A stretch of DNA of 64,000 nt from assembly GCF_006335125.1 (NCBI RefSeq), contig NZ_VDMO01000009.1:109303-173302 (forward strand). The letters are read 5' to 3'. Source of the stretch: Deinococcus radiopugnans ATCC 19172 (lineage in GTDB: Bacteria > Deinococcota > Deinococci > Deinococcales > Deinococcaceae). This document shows, in pieces, positions 17,792 to 27,754 of this stretch. The notes beneath the pieces were generated by a model, which saw nothing but the letters and a program-made list of their open reading frames with translations, was not told the origin of the DNA and did no database searches. The translations under genes and the position numbers were made by a program. The stretch's first letter is position 1, and the number at the start of each line of letters is the position of its first letter.

Positions 17792-19021
17792 GTGGGCGGT
17801 TTTATCCACCACTGGGGACGCCGCGCCGCTGTCCTGTGCGGCGCCGCCGCGCTGCTGACAGGCTGCCACCGGGCGCCCGCCACGGCGGCGCAGGCCGATC
17901 CGGGGGCCGAACCATCGGTGCGGCTGGTGCCTCTGAAGCCCCGCCCGGACACCACGCTGCGCAGTCCGGTCACCAGTCGCACCGACGGCTGCCTGGCCGC
18001 CGCGCCCACCGTCGAGAAGGCGCCGCCCCCGCCCTTTGCCCTGAGTGGCCGGCTGGGGCTGTGGGTGGCGCAGATCGATCCGGTCACGTTGCAACCGGTT
18101 AGGGCCGTCGGTACCAACCCGGACAGCCTCTTTCCGCTGGCGAGCACCTACAAGCAGGCGGTGCTGTGGGCGCTGCTGCAAGAGTTCGACGCGGGCCGCC
18201 TGAGCCCCACCGAGCGCTTCGACGTGACCCGCGAGAACCAGAGCCTGGGCAGCTACCCCTTCGACGGCAGCAACATCAAGACCCTGAGCGTCCGCATGAT
18301 CGCCAACAGCGACAACACCGCCACCGACATCCTGCACCGCCGCGTGGGGCTGCAGCGCGTGCAGGCCGTGGCCGATGGCCTGGGCCTGTGCCGCACCCGC
18401 CTGATCCTGCCCACCCGCGACTGGTGGGCGGCGCAGGCGGGATTGTCGGCCACCTTCAACGGCACGTCGCGCTGGGCCTCGGCCACGGGGGAGACGCGCG
18501 AGTGGCTGGCTGCTCTGATCGACGATGAGGCCCGCGCCTACCGCGCCGATTACGTGCAGTCCAAGCTGGACCGATACTTCGAGACGCGCCATGTTCCCGC
18601 CGACGATTTGCGCGTGCACAACCTCAGCACGCCGTACGAATGGGGCACGCTGCTGGCCCACGAATTCCTGCACTCCGGCCTGTCCCCCCGCGCCGTGAAG
18701 TGGCAGCGCGAGGTGATGGCGCTGGGCTTTGGCAAATCGGCACTATCCTGGGGGCCGCAGATCACCGCGTTTGGCGGCAAGGGCGGCAACGGCTGGGGCA
18801 TCCTGACTTACAGCGGCTACTTCCAGACCAAAGACGGGCGGCAGGTCGTCTACGCCTTTATGCAGCACGGCGCGGACCAGACCTACACCATGCCCAACAC
18901 CCGCCGCGCCTTCGCGTGGATCAACGCAGGCGTCGAGGCGGTGCTGGGGCCGCCGCCGAAGACGGGGGCGGGTCAGGACGGCACTGGCACGAAACCGCAC
19001 TCTCCGAACACCAAACCGTAA
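17792..19021 (+). CDS. Serine hydrolase lipoprotein, class A beta-lactamase-like
   Basis: A 409-residue exported protein. It starts with a lipoprotein signal ending LLTGC (C25). The catalytic layout is beta-lactamase/transpeptidase-like: S118-T-Y-K121, S173-D174-N175, and a GKGGNG segment in place of the KTG box. It lacks the compact size of true class A beta-lactamases (about 290 residues), so it may be a cell-wall hydrolase or D,D-peptidase rather than a resistance enzyme. It starts with GTG 4 nt after degV and ends before a perfect hairpin terminator. Confidence 0.8.
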   Translation: MGGFIHHWGRRAAVLCGAAALLTGCHRAPATAAQADPGAEPSVRLVPLKPRPDTTLRSPVTSRTDGCLAAAPTVEKAPPPPFALSGRLGLWVAQIDPVTLQPVRAVGTNPDSLFPLASTYKQAVLWALLQEFDAGRLSPTERFDVTRENQSLGSYPFDGSNIKTLSVRMIANSDNTATDILHRRVGLQRVQAVADGLGLCRTRLILPTRDWWAAQAGLSATFNGTSRWASATGETREWLAALIDDEARAYRADYVQSKLDRYFETRHVPADDLRVHNLSTPYEWGTLLAHEFLHSGLSPRAVKWQREVMALGFGKSALSWGPQITAFGGKGGNGWGILTYSGYFQTKDGRQVVYAFMQHGADQTYTMPNTRRAFAWINAGVEAVLGPPPKTGAGQDGTGTKPHSPNTKP

Positions 19022-19030
19022 GCCAGACAG

Positions 19031-19067
19031 AACGCGCCGCCGAGAAACCTTCTCTCGGCGGCGCGTT
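19031..19067. terminator. Bidirectional terminator between convergent genes
   Basis: A perfect 15-bp stem (19031-19045 with 19053-19067, arms AACGCGCCGCCGAGA and its complement) with a 7-nt loop. It lies between the serine hydrolase and the ddrA transcription unit and can serve both strands. Confidence 0.85.
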
Positions 19068-19081
19068 GCGGATGAACAGGT

Positions 19082-19173
19082 TTAGAGCAGCTGGGCCAGC
19101 GCGCCGCTCATCAGGATCAGGGCCAGCAGCCCAAGCATGACGGTCAGCAGATTGCGGGCAGAGGGGACGGGAT

Positions 19174-19177
<4 letters not shown>
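19082..19177 (-). CDS. 31-residue membrane peptide coupled to ddrA
   Basis: A short frame too small for routine gene finders. GTG at 19177 overlaps the ddrA stop as GTGA, the coupling used throughout this genome. The peptide begins VNPVPSARN and continues as one hydrophobic helix (LLTVMLGLLALILM...) ending in ALAQLL and TAA. It ends 14 nt before the perfect hairpin terminator. The size and single helix recall damage-induced membrane peptides such as TisB, but no sequence relation is claimed. Expression would follow ddrA. Function unknown; reality rests on the overlap and composition. Confidence 0.55.
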
Positions 19178-19776
<599 letters not shown>

Positions 19777-19782
19777 GCATTT

Positions 19783-19788
19783 AGTCTA
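19783..19788 (-). promoter_or_regulatory. -10 box (TAGACT) of ddrA
   Basis: TAGACT ends 6 nt before the ddrA ATG at 19776. The RDRM begins 13 bp further upstream and would cover the -35 region. Confidence 0.7.
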
Positions 19789-19801
19789 TAACAGAATAGA
19801 A

Positions 19802-19818
19802 TTCTGGTCAAGACATAA
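19802..19818 (-). promoter_or_regulatory. Radiation/desiccation response motif (RDRM, DdrO operator)
   Basis: The minus strand reads TTATGTCTTGACCAGAA, agreeing with the 17-bp deinococcal RDRM consensus TTATGTCATTGACATAA at 12 positions, including the whole left half. Its place over the -35 region of ddrA is where the DdrO repressor acts. Confidence 0.8.
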
Positions 19819-19975
19819 TCAGTACGATGGAGCGTCCTTCTGGCGAAGTGTTTCTCAGTGCTGTCTGGCGTTGATCCTGCTGCCAGAACTCGCGGCGACT
19901 CAGCCGATTCGCCAGGCCAAGCGCCCCACGCTGGGCTTTGTAGACGGCGAAGCGCTTCCGGTTTTTCTGTTCCTC

Positions 19976-19981
19976 TACACT
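19976..19981 (+). promoter_or_regulatory. -10 box (TACACT) of the hisBH operon
   Basis: TACACT ends 7 nt before the hisB ATG at 19989; no Shine-Dalgarno is seen. Confidence 0.6.
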
Positions 19982-19988
19982 CCTTGCC

Positions 19989-20594
19989 ATGAGTCCCACG
20001 GCCCCCGCCCCGCGCACCGCATCTGTCACCCGGACAACCGCCGAGACCGACATCACGGTGCGCCTGGACCTCGATTCCACCGTTTACGACGTGTCACACA
20101 GTGGGCACGGCTTTTTTGACCACATGCTCGACGCCCTGGCCCGCCACGGCCGCCTGGGCCTGAGTGTGGCGGCCACGGGGGACCTGCACATCGAGCCGCA
20201 CCACCTGATCGAGGACACCGGGATCACGCTGGGGCAGGCGCTGTCGCAGGCACTGGGGGACCGCCGGGGCATTGAGCGCTACGGCAGCGCCTTCGTGCCG
20301 ATGGACGAGACGCTGGCCCACGCGGTCATTGACCTGTCGGGCCGCGCCCATCTGGCCTTCGAGCCGGAGACGCTGGACGTGTGGGGCGACGCGGGCGGCA
20401 TGACCCACTACCACCTGCGCGAGTTCCTGCGCGGCCTTTGCAACCACGGCGGCGTGACGCTGCACGTGCGGGTGCTGGCCGGGCGCGAGGCCCACCACGT
20501 CATCGAGGCGGTCATCAAGGCGCTGGCCCGTGCCCTGCGCGACGCGGTGGCTGTGACCTCGGCCCAGATGCCCAGCACCAAGGGCAGCCTGTGA
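19989..20594 (+). CDS. hisB: Imidazoleglycerol-phosphate dehydratase
   Basis: A 201-residue monofunctional enzyme of histidine biosynthesis (imidazole glycerol phosphate to imidazole acetol phosphate). The manganese-binding His-rich motifs are all present: GHGFFDHMLDALARHG, EPHHLIEDTGITLGQAL, LRGLCNHGGVTLHV and AHHVIEAVIKALARALRDAV. There is no fused histidinol phosphatase domain. The gene overlaps hisH by a GTGA junction and diverges from ddrA. Confidence 0.97.
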   Translation: MSPTAPAPRTASVTRTTAETDITVRLDLDSTVYDVSHSGHGFFDHMLDALARHGRLGLSVAATGDLHIEPHHLIEDTGITLGQALSQALGDRRGIERYGSAFVPMDETLAHAVIDLSGRAHLAFEPETLDVWGDAGGMTHYHLREFLRGLCNHGGVTLHVRVLAGREAHHVIEAVIKALARALRDAVAVTSAQMPSTKGSL

Positions 20595-21232
20595 GCGCGC
20601 CTGATCTGAACCGTCCCGAAGTCCTCCTCCTGGACTACGGCGCGGGCAACGTCCGCAGCGCGGCCAAGGCGCTGGAGCGGGCCGGGATGAGGGTGCGCGT
20701 GTCGGCCAATCCGGCGGATGTGCCGCACGCCTCCGCGCTGGTGGTGCCGGGGCAGGGCCACTTCCGGCAGGTGATGGAGGCCTTCGACACGGGCGGCTTT
20801 CACGGCCCCGTGAGGGACGCGGCGCGGGCGGGGGTGCCGTTGCTGGGCATCTGCGTGGGCATGCAGATGCTGCTGAGCGACTCCGAGGAAGCGCCGGGGA
20901 CGCCGGGTCTGAACCTGATTCCGGGTACGGTTCGCAAGTTCGTCGCCGCTCCGGGCCACAAGGTGCCGCAGATGGGCTGGAACGCGCTGGAACGGGTGGG
21001 CGAATCTCCGCTGCTGCGTGAACTGAACGGGCCGGCCTACGCCTACTTCGTCCACAGCTACTACGTGCCCGCCGAAGTTGCTGTGGAACACGGTGCGCTG
21101 GCCGAGTACGGCGTGCCGTTCTGGGCGGCCCTGAGCGTGGGCAACCTGCACGCCACGCAGTTTCACCCGGAAAAGAGCGGCGCGGTGGGACTGGCCCTGC
21201 TGGAGCGCTTCCGCCAAAACGTGCTGGGCTAG
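20591..21232 (+). CDS. hisH: Imidazole glycerol phosphate synthase, glutaminase subunit
   Basis: A 213-residue class I glutamine amidotransferase that feeds ammonia to HisF. Visible are the N-terminal LLDYGAGNVRS, the nucleophile elbow GICVGMQ with the catalytic Cys, and the His-Glu pair in ATQFHPEKSG. GTG 20591 overlaps the hisB stop by four bases, which fixes the start and implies coupled translation. hisF is not in this window. Confidence 0.96.
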   Translation: MSAPDLNRPEVLLLDYGAGNVRSAAKALERAGMRVRVSANPADVPHASALVVPGQGHFRQVMEAFDTGGFHGPVRDAARAGVPLLGICVGMQMLLSDSEEAPGTPGLNLIPGTVRKFVAAPGHKVPQMGWNALERVGESPLLRELNGPAYAYFVHSYYVPAEVAVEHGALAEYGVPFWAALSVGNLHATQFHPEKSGAVGLALLERFRQNVLG

Positions 21233-21338
21233 CGCCTGGGCTTGAGCCTCAATCGCGCTCGTGTGGCCGTCCGCTGGAGCGGGCCAGGGGGTGTGGCAAG
21301 CGCCTCTGCGCCGCCTTCCAACTGCGCCCCAAGTGCGC

Positions 21339-21344
21339 GACAAT
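21339..21344 (+). promoter_or_regulatory. -10-like box (GACAAT) of ilvE
   Basis: GACAAT ends 6 nt before the ilvE ATG at 21351 in a leader without Shine-Dalgarno. The first base departs from TANNNT. Confidence 0.45.
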
Positions 21345-21350
21345 CGGGGC

Positions 21351-22403
<1,053 letters not shown>

Positions 22404-22499
22404 GCTAGAGCGCCGGATTTGCCGTTGGGGACGCGAATTTCCAGGGCGGCGGCCCCGTGATCGTCTGGACCGCCCCCGGTTGCGTTCACCGGACCCCGT

Positions 22500-22505
22500 T
22501 AGACT
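22500..22505 (+). promoter_or_regulatory. -10 box (TAGACT) of glgB
   Basis: TAGACT ends 6 nt before the glgB ATG at 22512, the leaderless spacing. Confidence 0.6.
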
Positions 22506-22511
22506 CCGGGC

Positions 22512-25166
22512 ATGACTTCCCCGCTTCCCCTCGATCACGAACATCTCCAGAAGCTGGCGACGGCTGATCTGGTCCGGCCCGATCACCTGCTGGGCGCGCA
22601 CCCCACCACCGAGAACGGTGTGGAGGGGGTGCGCTTCGCGGTGTGGGCTCCCAACGCCACCCACGTCAGCGTGGTGGGCGATTTCAACGGCTGGAACGGG
22701 TTCGACAATGCCATGCACCGCCTGGATTTCGGGTGCTGGGGCGTGTTTGTGCCGGGCGCCTGCCACGGCCAGCGCTACAAGTTCCGGATCACCGGCCAGC
22801 ACGGCCAGACCCAGGACAAGATGGACCCTTACGGCACGTACTTCGAGACGCGCCCGGCCACCGGCAGCATCGTCTGGGACCAGCCCTACGGGTGGAACGA
22901 CGACGAATGGATGAAGGCCCGCTCGGCCGGCTTTGACCGGCCCGTCAGCATTTACGAGTGCCACGCCCCCAGCTGGGGCCGGCGCGACGACGGCTGGTTC
23001 CTGAACTACCGCGATCTGGCGCACCGTCTGGGCGAGTATCTGCAGTACATGGGCTACACCCACGTCGAGCTGCTGGGCGTCATGGAGCATCCCTTCGACG
23101 GCTCGTGGGGCTATCAGGTCACCGGGTACTACGCGCCGACCAGCCGCATGGGCAACCCGGAGGACTTCAAATATCTGGTGGACCACCTGCACGGCAAGGG
23201 CATCGGCGTCATTCTGGACTGGGTGCCGGGCCATTTCCCCACCGATCCGGCGGGACTGGCAAACTTCGACGGCGGCCCGCTGTTCGAGTACGCCGACCCC
23301 CGCAAGGGCTTTCATCAGGATTGGAACACCTTGATCTTCGATTACGGCCGCAATGAGGTGGTGATGTTCCTGATCGGCAGCGCGGTCAAGTGGCTGCAGG
23401 ACTTCCACGTAGACGGCCTGCGGGTGGACGCGGTGGCCTCTATGCTGTACCTGGACTTCTCGCGCACCGAGTGGCTGCCCAATATTCACGGCGGGCGCGA
23501 GAATCTCGAGGCCATCGCCTTCCTCAAGCGCCTGAACGAGGTCACGCACCACATGGCCCCCGGCGTGATGATGATCGCCGAGGAAAGCACTTCCTTTGCC
23601 GGCGTGACCACCCCGGCTCCCTTCGGCCTGGGCTTCGACTACAAGTGGGCGATGGGCTGGATGAACGACAACCTGGGGTACTTTCAGGAAGACCCGCTGT
23701 GGCGCGCGCACCACCACCACGCCCTGACCTTTTTCAACGTGTACCGCACCAGCGAGAACTACGTGCTGGCGATCAGCCACGACGAAGTGGTCCACCTGAA
23801 AAAGAGCATGGTCATGAAGATGCCCGGCGAGTGGTACGCCCAGCGCGCCCAGTACCGCGCCTTCCTGGCGATGATGTGGACCACCCCCGGCAAGAAACTG
23901 CTGTTCATGGGCCAGGAGTTCGGGCAGTCCACCGAGTGGAACCACGACACCGAACTGCCGTGGTACATGGCCGATCAGCCGGACCACCGCGGCATCATGA
24001 ATCTGGTGCGCCGGTTGAATGACCTGTACCGCGCCCGCCCCGACTGGCACGTGGCCGACACCCGAGAAGAGGGCATGCTGTGGGTCAGCGCCGACGACGC
24101 AGAACACAGCGTCTACGCCTACCTGCGGCGTGACCCGAACAGCAACGCCTGGAGCCTGACCGTCGCCAACCTGACTCCGGTGTACCGCGACCTGTACCCC
24201 ATCGGCGTGCCGCAGGGCGGCGATTACCGCCTGCTGCTGTCCACCGACGACGGTGAATACGGCGGCTTCGGCACCCAGCAGCCGGACCTGAGCGCCAAGG
24301 AGATCGGCTGGAACGGCCAGACCCACCACCTGCGCCTGAACCTGCCGCCCAACAGCGTGCTGGTGCTGGAGCCGGTATCGTTTCTGCCGCCCGAGGCCGT
24401 GGCCGGGATTGCGGACGTGACCGGACTGGCCGAGGGTCAGTCTGAAGCCGCCGGGCACGAGGGGGAGGGCGACGCATCCACGCCAAAGGACGCCGGGGAC
24501 GCGCGGGCCAACGCCGCCGAGGCCTGCCTGATCCAGCCGGAGGAGGACCGCGCCCCCATGCCCGCAGGGGAGTCGGCCGCCGGGAGCGAATGGGTGGGTG
24601 GGCCAGCCATGCCGGAAGCGGACGCCGGTGCAGGGGGGGAAGGCCAGAGTGAGGCCCCCACCCCTGAACTGACTGCCGAGGGACGGCTGGCCGGCGGGGC
24701 GGCCGCATCTGACCTGAGCCCTGAGCTGCAGTCCGCGCCGGTGGAGCTGGAATTCACCCGGACCCTGACGGCGCGGGCCAGCCGCAGGGTGGCAGAGTCG
24801 TCGCAGGCTGAAGCGTCGCAAGCGGCGTCGGCGGAAGGACAGGCGGCAGGTTCGGAGAATGCGGGTGGGGTTGACGTGGGGCCGGCCGCGCCCAAAGCGG
24901 CCAAGCCCAGGGCCAGCCGCGCGAAGAAACCCAAAGTCGAAGCGGACGTGGGCGCAGAGGGGGCGGAACCCGCCAAGCCCAAACGGACGCGCAAGCCCAA
25001 AGCGGCCGCAGAAGAGAGTGCGGACGGCCCACCTGCCGAGGCCAGGCCTGCGCCCAAGCCCCGCAAGCCCAGGGCCAAGAAGGTGGCGGTGAAGGGTGGG
25101 GAAGCGCCGGTGCAGAACGCGCCAGCTCAGGACACAGCTCTTCAGGACCTCTCGACTGAAGAATGA
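22512..25166 (+). CDS. glgB: 1,4-alpha-glucan branching enzyme with long basic tail
   Basis: An 884-residue glycogen branching enzyme (GH13). Order: a CBM48-like domain (VRFAVWAPNATHVSVVGDFNGW), the catalytic barrel with nucleophile D306 in GLRVDAV, general acid E357 in MIAEES and D424 in ISHDEV, then the C-terminal beta domain ending near residue 630. A normal GlgB stops there. This one adds about 250 residues: first acidic and low in complexity, then a Lys/Pro/Ala-rich end with KPRAS, KRTRKPKA and KPRKPRAKK, resembling histone H1 tails. The tail should be disordered; its role is unknown. The stop overlaps the next gene. Confidence 0.95.
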   Translation: MTSPLPLDHEHLQKLATADLVRPDHLLGAHPTTENGVEGVRFAVWAPNATHVSVVGDFNGWNGFDNAMHRLDFGCWGVFVPGACHGQRYKFRITGQHGQTQDKMDPYGTYFETRPATGSIVWDQPYGWNDDEWMKARSAGFDRPVSIYECHAPSWGRRDDGWFLNYRDLAHRLGEYLQYMGYTHVELLGVMEHPFDGSWGYQVTGYYAPTSRMGNPEDFKYLVDHLHGKGIGVILDWVPGHFPTDPAGLANFDGGPLFEYADPRKGFHQDWNTLIFDYGRNEVVMFLIGSAVKWLQDFHVDGLRVDAVASMLYLDFSRTEWLPNIHGGRENLEAIAFLKRLNEVTHHMAPGVMMIAEESTSFAGVTTPAPFGLGFDYKWAMGWMNDNLGYFQEDPLWRAHHHHALTFFNVYRTSENYVLAISHDEVVHLKKSMVMKMPGEWYAQRAQYRAFLAMMWTTPGKKLLFMGQEFGQSTEWNHDTELPWYMADQPDHRGIMNLVRRLNDLYRARPDWHVADTREEGMLWVSADDAEHSVYAYLRRDPNSNAWSLTVANLTPVYRDLYPIGVPQGGDYRLLLSTDDGEYGGFGTQQPDLSAKEIGWNGQTHHLRLNLPPNSVLVLEPVSFLPPEAVAGIADVTGLAEGQSEAAGHEGEGDASTPKDAGDARANAAEACLIQPEEDRAPMPAGESAAGSEWVGGPAMPEADAGAGGEGQSEAPTPELTAEGRLAGGAAASDLSPELQSAPVELEFTRTLTARASRRVAESSQAEASQAASAEGQAAGSENAGGVDVGPAAPKAAKPRASRAKKPKVEADVGAEGAEPAKPKRTRKPKAAAEESADGPPAEARPAPKPRKPRAKKVAVKGGEAPVQNAPAQDTALQDLSTEE

Positions 25167-25432
25167 TGACCGGTCCTCGCCCCACGCCCGGTCCACTGAC
25201 GCTCTTCAGTTTCGCCCTGCTGGGCCTTCTGGCGGTGTTGCTGCTGATTCCGCTGATCACCGGGGGGCCGCCGCCCAGCCCGTACCTGATCGCGGGCCTG
25301 CTGCTGCTGCGGCTGGGGGTGCAATTCCTGCGCTCGCGTCAGGACGAGCGGCTGCGGCGCCCGGCCAGCTGGGCCTTTGATCTGCTGCTGATCGGCCTGA
25401 TCTTCTACGTGGCGGGCAACCAGCCGGGCTGA
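25163..25432 (+). CDS. Small membrane protein, unknown function
   Basis: An 89-residue protein with two or three hydrophobic helices (LTLFSFALLGLLAVLLLIPLI, YLIAGLLLLRLGV, FDLLLIGLIFYVAG) and a short basic loop between (RSRQDERLRR). The ATG overlaps the glgB stop as ATGA; a second ATG follows directly at 25166. I recognise no family. The coupling to glgB suggests co-expression only. Confidence 0.65.
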   Translation: MMTGPRPTPGPLTLFSFALLGLLAVLLLIPLITGGPPPSPYLIAGLLLLRLGVQFLRSRQDERLRRPASWAFDLLLIGLIFYVAGNQPG

Positions 25433-25512
25433 GCCGTCCTCTGCTCCCTCGTTTGTGACAAATGCCGCGCCAACGCCGCTTTTCTGTCAGAGGCCAGTCA
25501 GGAGGGGTCAGT

Positions 25513-25518
25513 TAAGCT
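25513..25518 (+). promoter_or_regulatory. -10 box (TAAGCT) of the lipoprotein gene
   Basis: TAAGCT ends 7 nt before the GTG at 25526. Confidence 0.55.
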
Positions 25519-25525
25519 GTGCAGC

Positions 25526-26233
25526 GTGAACAGCATGATCAGGTCAGTCTGGGCGAAGTGGGGGTTGATGGGCGGTATGTCGCTGGCGTTGGTGGCCTGC
25601 GGGGGGGCCGCGACGCCTCAAGCGTCCGATCAGCCCACCGTGGAGACGCTGAACGGTAAGGTGTCCGGCTGGCAGGGGGAAGGCCGGGTGGCGGTGCCGG
25701 GCCTGCCGGGCGTCTCATCCAGCGTGCATAGTGATGGGTCATTCACCCTGACGCTGCCCCCTGAAGCCGAGCTGGCCACCAGCGTTCTGTCGGCTGCCGG
25801 AATCACCGATAAACTGGGCTGCAGCGGAAGTGTGCAGAGCAGCGCTTCAGAGGCCCAGGCCTATGCGATCATGACCCTGGATGCCAGAGACAGCGCGGGA
25901 CGCCGTCAGACCAGCGCGATCACGGGCAGCAAATCCGGGCTGCTCAGCCGCCGCGTCAATGCCCGCGTGTGGCTGTACAGCGACAGTCTGACCCAGCTAC
26001 GCGGCACGGTGAACTGCGCCGCCGTCCTGAACATGGCGCAGATTCCTGAATTGCCGGTCACGGTGGCGGTCAATGCCAAGCCGGGCTGGAACGTGCTGGA
26101 ACTGAACATCGACGCCAGTGCCAACGTTCTGGCGCAGGTCAACGCGTCGGGCTGGCTGGTCAACTCGGGTGCGGGCAGCAACCAGACCACCTTCCGCACC
26201 GTGCAGGAGCTTCAGGCACAGGTGGCGTTCTAG
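25526..26233 (+). CDS. Lipoprotein, unknown function
   Basis: A 235-residue exported protein with a lipoprotein signal (basic start, hydrophobic LMGGMSLALVAC, lipobox LVAC). The mature part is rich in Ser, Thr and Val, lacks recognisable motifs, and contains two Cys (GCSGSV and VNCAAV) that might form a disulfide. The GTG at 25526 has a TAAGCT box 7 nt upstream; ATG 25535 is the alternative. Its TAG stop is also the left edge of a MITE. Confidence 0.7.
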   Translation: MNSMIRSVWAKWGLMGGMSLALVACGGAATPQASDQPTVETLNGKVSGWQGEGRVAVPGLPGVSSSVHSDGSFTLTLPPEAELATSVLSAAGITDKLGCSGSVQSSASEAQAYAIMTLDARDSAGRRQTSAITGSKSGLLSRRVNARVWLYSDSLTQLRGTVNCAAVLNMAQIPELPVTVAVNAKPGWNVLELNIDASANVLAQVNASGWLVNSGAGSNQTTFRTVQELQAQVAF

Positions 26234-26398
26234 AGCAGTTGTCAAAAGAGCTGTTTCCTTTTGACCGAACGGATTGGCACAGCTTGCAGAGAGTGAGTGA
26301 ATTTTAACGAGTAGTTGGGACTGATACAGCTCCGAAGGAGAGAATGGAGGCATCAGAAGTCTTCTTTTCTGATGCTGTCATTCGGACAACTGCTCTAG
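26230..26398. mobile_element. MITE-like element, family A, copy 1
   Basis: A 161-bp non-coding element (26234-26394) bounded by perfect 10-bp terminal inverted repeats (AGCAGTTGTC / GACAACTGCT) and flanked on both sides by CTAG, a possible target duplication. Inside are two strong hairpins, GTCAAAAG/CTTTTGAC near the left end and CATCAGAA/TTCTGATG near the right end. A near-identical copy lies at 50838. No transposase is encoded. IS5-group elements duplicate YTAR targets such as CTAG, so a parent of that type is possible. Confidence 0.85.
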
Positions 26399-26427
26399 CG
26401 CTGGACCGACGCTCAAGCACGACAGGG

Positions 26428-26459
26428 CCGTCACCGGGAGTTCGCTTTCCCGGTGACGG
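26428..26459. terminator. Terminator-like hairpin after the binding-protein gene
   Basis: A 12-bp stem (CCGTCACCGGGA with TCCCGGTGACGG, 26428-26439 and 26448-26459) and an 8-nt loop, 33 nt beyond the stop of the minus-strand binding protein. It has no strong T-run. Confidence 0.5.
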
Positions 26460-26492
26460 TCTTTGCAGGGAGCGCGCACCAGCCGGGCAGTC

Positions 26493-27260
26493 CTACTTCT
26501 GCACGATCCACTTGTCCAGCAGCTTCTGGTACTCGCCGCTGGCCTTCAGGCGGGCCAGCGTCTTGTTGGCGGCGGCGGCCAGATCGCTGCCCCGCGCAAA
26601 GACCATGCCGTAGTCCTCGGCGGCCAGATCCTTGCCCGCCTGCTGGAACTGCCCCGGCAGCCGCTTTTGCAGGTCTGTCACGGTGGGGGCGTCCCCGATC
26701 AGGGCCACGATCCGCCCGGCCCGCACGTCGGCCAGCCCCGCCGCGAAGTCGTCGTAGACCTTGAGCGTCGCGCCCCCCGGCTTGAGCACGTCGTCGGCCA
26801 CGTATTGCCCGGTGGTGTTGGCCTGCACACCAATGGTTTTGCCCTTGACGTCGGCCGGCCAGCTGAATTTCTGGGGGTTGCCGCCCTTGACGATAAAGAC
26901 CTGGGCGCTGCGGTAATACGGGTTGCTGAACGACACCACCTTGGCCCGCTCCGCCGTGATCGTGATGGCACTCATCGCCATGTCCACCCGTCCGGACGTG
27001 ACCGACTGCGGCATCAGCGCCCCAAAGCCCACCGCCTGAATCTGGAGCTTGACCCCCAGATCCTTCGCCACCGCCCGCGCGATGTCGACATCGAAGCCGG
27101 TGATCTGCCCGGCGCTGTCCTTGAACTCGAAGGGGGCGAAGGTGGGATCGGTGCCCAGCACCAGCACGCCCTTTTTCTTGACCTCGGCGACGGTGGTGGC
27201 CCCGGCAACGGTCAGGGCAGAGGCGGCGAGGGCGACGGCCAGCAGGAAGGCGCGTTTCAT
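26493..27260 (-). CDS. Amino-acid ABC transporter substrate-binding protein
   Basis: A 255-residue periplasmic binding protein of the polar amino acid family (SBP family 3). It has an N-terminal signal peptide (basic start, LLAVALAASALTVAGA), then the typical GVLVLGTDPTFAPFEF, ITGFDVDIARAVAKDLGV, FGALMPQSVTSGRVDMAMSAIT and KGKTIGVQANTTGQY segments. The ligand could be an amino acid such as arginine or glutamine; permease and ATPase genes are not adjacent. TATCCT lies 6 nt before ATG 27260, favouring this start over the GTG at 27266. Confidence 0.92.
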   Translation of the reverse strand: MKRAFLLAVALAASALTVAGATTVAEVKKKGVLVLGTDPTFAPFEFKDSAGQITGFDVDIARAVAKDLGVKLQIQAVGFGALMPQSVTSGRVDMAMSAITITAERAKVVSFSNPYYRSAQVFIVKGGNPQKFSWPADVKGKTIGVQANTTGQYVADDVLKPGGATLKVYDDFAAGLADVRAGRIVALIGDAPTVTDLQKRLPGQFQQAGKDLAAEDYGMVFARGSDLAAAANKTLARLKASGEYQKLLDKWIVQK

Positions 27261-27266
27261 GCGCAC

Positions 27267-27272
27267 AGGATA
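27267..27272 (-). promoter_or_regulatory. -10 box (TATCCT) of the binding-protein gene
   Basis: TATCCT ends 6 nt before ATG 27260. Confidence 0.55.
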
Positions 27273-27291
27273 CGGCGGAGGTTGGGCACGC

Positions 27292-27297
27292 TAGCCT
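27292..27297 (+). promoter_or_regulatory. -10 box (TAGCCT) of the thioredoxin-like gene
   Basis: TAGCCT ends 7 nt before the ATG at 27305. Confidence 0.55.
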
Positions 27298-27304
27298 CTT
27301 TTGC

Positions 27305-27751
27305 ATGGACTGGCCTGAACCCGCTGACTTCGTTTACGGCGAACCGCTGCCGCCCCCCGCCGACTGGACGCGCCCCGGCGTGGTGATGACCTTCAACCTG
27401 GAATGCGCGGGCTGCGTGTCGCGCGGCATTCCCTTTCTCAAGGGGCTGCACGCCGAATTCGGGACGCGGGTCAACCTGCTGGCCGTCCACACCAGCCAGG
27501 GCCACCGCCTTCTTTCTCGCGCCGAGGTGGAGCCGACGCTGATCAAGTTTGCCCGCGACTTTGCCCGCCTGCCGTTGCCCGTTGCCCTGGACGTGTCCGG
27601 CGATCTGGCCCGCGCGTGGCAGACCGAGGGCACGCCGCACTGGCTGGCCTTCGCTCCCGGCGGCGAGGTGCTGCGCAGCGTGTACGGCAGCCAGGACAAC
27701 GCCCAGACTCGCCTGCGCTACCTGCTGGAGGAGTGGGCGGGTCTGGAGTAG
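27305..27751 (+). CDS. Thioredoxin-fold protein (TlpA-like, CAGC motif)
   Basis: A 148-residue thioredoxin-like protein. The redox motif is CAGC in TFNLECAGCVSRG, followed by LKGLHAEFG, the strand LLAVHTSQG, a cis-proline region EGTPHWLAFAPGGEV and a final helix, so the whole fold is present. There is no clear signal peptide, which points to a cytosolic thiol reductase or peroxidase partner. It is leaderless by prediction and converges with the HAAS-domain gene 3 nt downstream. Confidence 0.8.
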   Translation: MDWPEPADFVYGEPLPPPADWTRPGVVMTFNLECAGCVSRGIPFLKGLHAEFGTRVNLLAVHTSQGHRLLSRAEVEPTLIKFARDFARLPLPVALDVSGDLARAWQTEGTPHWLAFAPGGEVLRSVYGSQDNAQTRLRYLLEEWAGLE

Positions 27752-27754
27752 GGG

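Noticed and set aside
26234..26353. Frame shared by both family A MITE copies (peptide starting MPPFSPSELYQSQ)
   Set aside because: It follows from the high sequence identity of the copies; no start signal, and it runs into unrelated flanks.
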